A stretch of DNA of 18,222 nucleotides from Lachnospiraceae bacterium (GTDB lineage: Bacteria > Bacillota_A > Clostridia > Lachnospirales > Lachnospiraceae). The notes beneath the pieces are model-generated. The model was not told where the DNA came from. It was given only the letters and a program-made list of their open reading frames with translations, and searched no databases. This document shows positions 16,257 to 18,222 of the stretch, piece after piece. The stretch is taken from the NCBI GenBank assembly GCA_017620055.1, contig JAFZRD010000160.1, forward strand, positions 1 to 18,222, read 5' to 3'. Each line of letters begins with the position of its first letter. Positions within the stretch are counted from its first letter, which is position 1. The position numbers and the translations under genes are program-made.

Positions 16257-18222
16257 ATGAATTTACGAAAGAGAAAGTGGGTTTATCTGTTTGGTGAGGG
16301 TAATGCGGAAATGCGTAACCTTCTCGGAGGTAAAGGTGCGAATCTTGCTGAGATGACCAATATAGGTCTTCCCGTTCCGCAGGGATTCACGATCACCACT
16401 GAAGCGTGTACCCAGTACTATGAGGACGGCAGACAGATCAATGATGAGATCATGGGTCAGATCATGGAGTTCGTTGGCCGTATCGAGATGAAGAACGACA
16501 AGTATTTCGGTGATCCCGAAAAGCCGCTTCTTGTTTCTGTCCGTTCGGGTGCCCGTGCTTCAATGCCCGGCATGATGGATACGATCTTAAACCTCGGTAT
16601 GAATGAGGAAGTCGTTGAAGCCATGATCAAAGCCAACCCCGATCCCAAGTTCGAAAGATTCGTATATGATTCATACAGACGTTTCATCCAGATGTTCTCC
16701 GATGTCGTTATGGGTGTCGGCAAGAAGCATTTCGAGGAACTCATTGATGTGATGAAGGAGAAGAAGGGCGTTCAGTTTGACGTCGACCTTACAGCACAGG
16801 ATCTTAAGGAACTGGCGGAACAGTTCAAGAGCGAATACAAGAAAGAACTCGAAGAGGATTTCCCGAGCGATCCCATCGTACAGCTCAAGGAGGCTATCAA
16901 GGCCGTGTTCAGAAGCTGGGATAACCCGAGGGCAAACGTATACCGCCGTGACAACGATATCCCTTACAGCTGGGGTACGGCCGTTTCTGTTATGCCTATG
17001 GTATTCGGTAACCTTAACAACAATTCCGGAACGGGTGTTGCGTTCACGAGAGATCCCGCAACGGGTGAGAAGAAGCTCATGGGTGAGTTTCTTGTAAACG
17101 CACAGGGAGAGGACGTTGTTGCCGGTATCCGTACACCTATGAAGATAGATGAGATGGAGAAGCAGTTCCCCGAAGCTTACCAGCAGTTCATCAAAGTATG
17201 TAAGATACTTGAGCATCATTATCACGATATGCAGGACATGGAGTTCACGGTTGAGAACGGAAAGCTCTACATGCTCCAGTGCCGTAACGGTAAGAGAACG
17301 GCTCAGGCAGCGCTCAAGATCGCATGTGATCTTGTTGACGAAGGCATGAAGACTGAAGAAGAAGCAGTTGCGATGATCGATCCGAGAAACCTCGATACAC
17401 TGCTTCATCCCCAGTTCGATGTTAATGTTCTTAAGAAATCAACACCTCTCGGAAAGGGTCTCGGAGCTTCTCCGGGTGCCGCATGCGGTAAGATCGTATT
17501 TACCGCCGAGGATGCCGAAGAGTGGAACAATAAGGGTGAGAAAGTCGTTCTCGTAAGACTTGAGACTTCCCCCGAAGATATTACCGGAATGAAGGCCGCA
17601 CAGGGAATACTTACAGTACGCGGCGGTATGACGAGTCACGCTGCCGTTGTAGCAAGAGGTATGGGTAAGTGCTGTGTCAGCGGTTGCGGCGATATCAATA
17701 TGGATGAGGCTAACAAGAAGTTCACGCTTGCCGGCAAAGAGTTCAAGGAAGGAGATTTTATCTCCATAGACGGAACTACCGGTAACATCTACGACGGCAA
17801 GATCGCAACGGTTGATGCAACGATCGCCGGTGAGTTCGGACGTATCATGTCATGGGCGGACAAGTACCGCACGATGAAAGTACGTACGAATGCCGATACA
17901 CCTCATGACGCCAAGAAAGCAAGAGAACTCGGTGCCGAAGGTATCGGACTTTGCCGTACGGAGCATATGTTCTTCGAGGGCGACAGGATCGATGCTTTCA
18001 GAGAGATGATCTGTTCCGATTCAGTCGAAGAGAGAGAAAAAGCTCTTGATAAGATCCTTCCTTACCAGCAGGGTGATTTCGAGAAACTGTATGAGGCTCT
18101 TGAAGGATATCCGGTAACGATACGTTTCCTCGATCCGCCTCTTCATGAGTTCGTTCCGACAGAGGATGCCGATATCGAGAAACTTGCCAAGACGCAGAAT
18201 AAGACTGTTGATGAGATCAAGA
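16257..18222 (+). CDS. ppdK: Pyruvate, phosphate dikinase, 3' end outside window
   Basis: This enzyme interconverts pyruvate, ATP and phosphate with PEP, AMP and pyrophosphate; in anaerobes it often supports pyrophosphate-linked glycolysis as well as PEP formation. About 655 of an expected 870-900 residues are visible. AGGAGGA (16244-16250) lies 6 bases before the ATG. The N-terminal ATP-grasp domain begins with KWVYLFGEGN and LLGGKGANLAEM and contains GTGVAFTRDPATGEK. The swivelling phosphohistidine domain has GGMTSHAAVVARGMGK with catalytic His461 (codon 17637-17639). The PEP/pyruvate TIM barrel begins near residue 520 and shows LCRTEHMFF and TIRFLDPPLHEF before the edge. The catalytic Cys of the barrel is beyond the window. 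The frame is open to the last base. Confidence 0.97.
   Translation, partial: MNLRKRKWVYLFGEGNAEMRNLLGGKGANLAEMTNIGLPVPQGFTITTEACTQYYEDGRQINDEIMGQIMEFVGRIEMKNDKYFGDPEKPLLVSVRSGARASMPGMMDTILNLGMNEEVVEAMIKANPDPKFERFVYDSYRRFIQMFSDVVMGVGKKHFEELIDVMKEKKGVQFDVDLTAQDLKELAEQFKSEYKKELEEDFPSDPIVQLKEAIKAVFRSWDNPRANVYRRDNDIPYSWGTAVSVMPMVFGNLNNNSGTGVAFTRDPATGEKKLMGEFLVNAQGEDVVAGIRTPMKIDEMEKQFPEAYQQFIKVCKILEHHYHDMQDMEFTVENGKLYMLQCRNGKRTAQAALKIACDLVDEGMKTEEEAVAMIDPRNLDTLLHPQFDVNVLKKSTPLGKGLGASPGAACGKIVFTAEDAEEWNNKGEKVVLVRLETSPEDITGMKAAQGILTVRGGMTSHAAVVARGMGKCCVSGCGDINMDEANKKFTLAGKEFKEGDFISIDGTTGNIYDGKIATVDATIAGEFGRIMSWADKYRTMKVRTNADTPHDAKKARELGAEGIGLCRTEHMFFEGDRIDAFREMICSDSVEEREKALDKILPYQQGDFEKLYEALEGYPVTIRFLDPPLHEFVPTEDADIEKLAKTQNKTVDEIK

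Overview
The window looks like a chromosomal segment of an anaerobic, gut- or rumen-type member of the Bacillota, most likely a Lachnospiraceae relative. This rests on gene content rather than a marker gene: a GH9 cellulase end, a single-chain glycyl-tRNA synthetase next to era and recO, pyruvate phosphate dikinase, a very large oxygen-sensitive-type acyl-CoA dehydratase activase, a DUF4349 lipoprotein, strong AGGAGG-type ribosome binding sites and sigma-A-type promoters. Coding density is very high and no gap exceeds about 160 bases. I see no tRNA, rRNA, CRISPR array, insertion sequence or phage gene.

Left block (1-3299, + strand): the 3' end of a GH9 glycoside hydrolase, a divergent MiaA-type tRNA prenyltransferase three bases later, then an overlapping seven-helix membrane protein with PAS-like, receiver and Hpt-like regions. 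That protein lacks a kinase core, and its receiver and Hpt-like region both lack the usual phospho-acceptor residue. A strong intrinsic terminator closes the block.

Middle (3296-7528, - strand): one 1410-residue gene combining two BadF/HgdC-type ATPase domains with DUF2229 and HgdB-like regions. It converges on the terminator of the left block. It starts from a 161-base divergent intergenic region holding two near-consensus promoters, an inverted repeat and a palindrome.

Right block (7630-18222, + strand): an inactive-looking rhomboid/Derlin-type membrane protein with a zinc-finger tail, an M16C peptidase, a DUF4349 lipoprotein, era, recO, an unrecognised lipoprotein and glyS. Spacings run from a 17-base overlap to a 31-base gap, so this is probably one long operon read from the promoter at 7630-7658. 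It mixes envelope or protein quality control with ribosome maturation, recombination and tRNA charging. ppdK follows with its own extended -10 promoter and runs off the right edge.

Most of this is conserved chromosomal background. The parts most worth a second look are the phospho-acceptor-less signalling protein (1521-3284), the pseudo-dimeric activase fusion with paired cysteines at identical spacing (3296-7528), and the divergent regulatory region between 7529 and 7689. I did not find an obviously new mobile or defence system.
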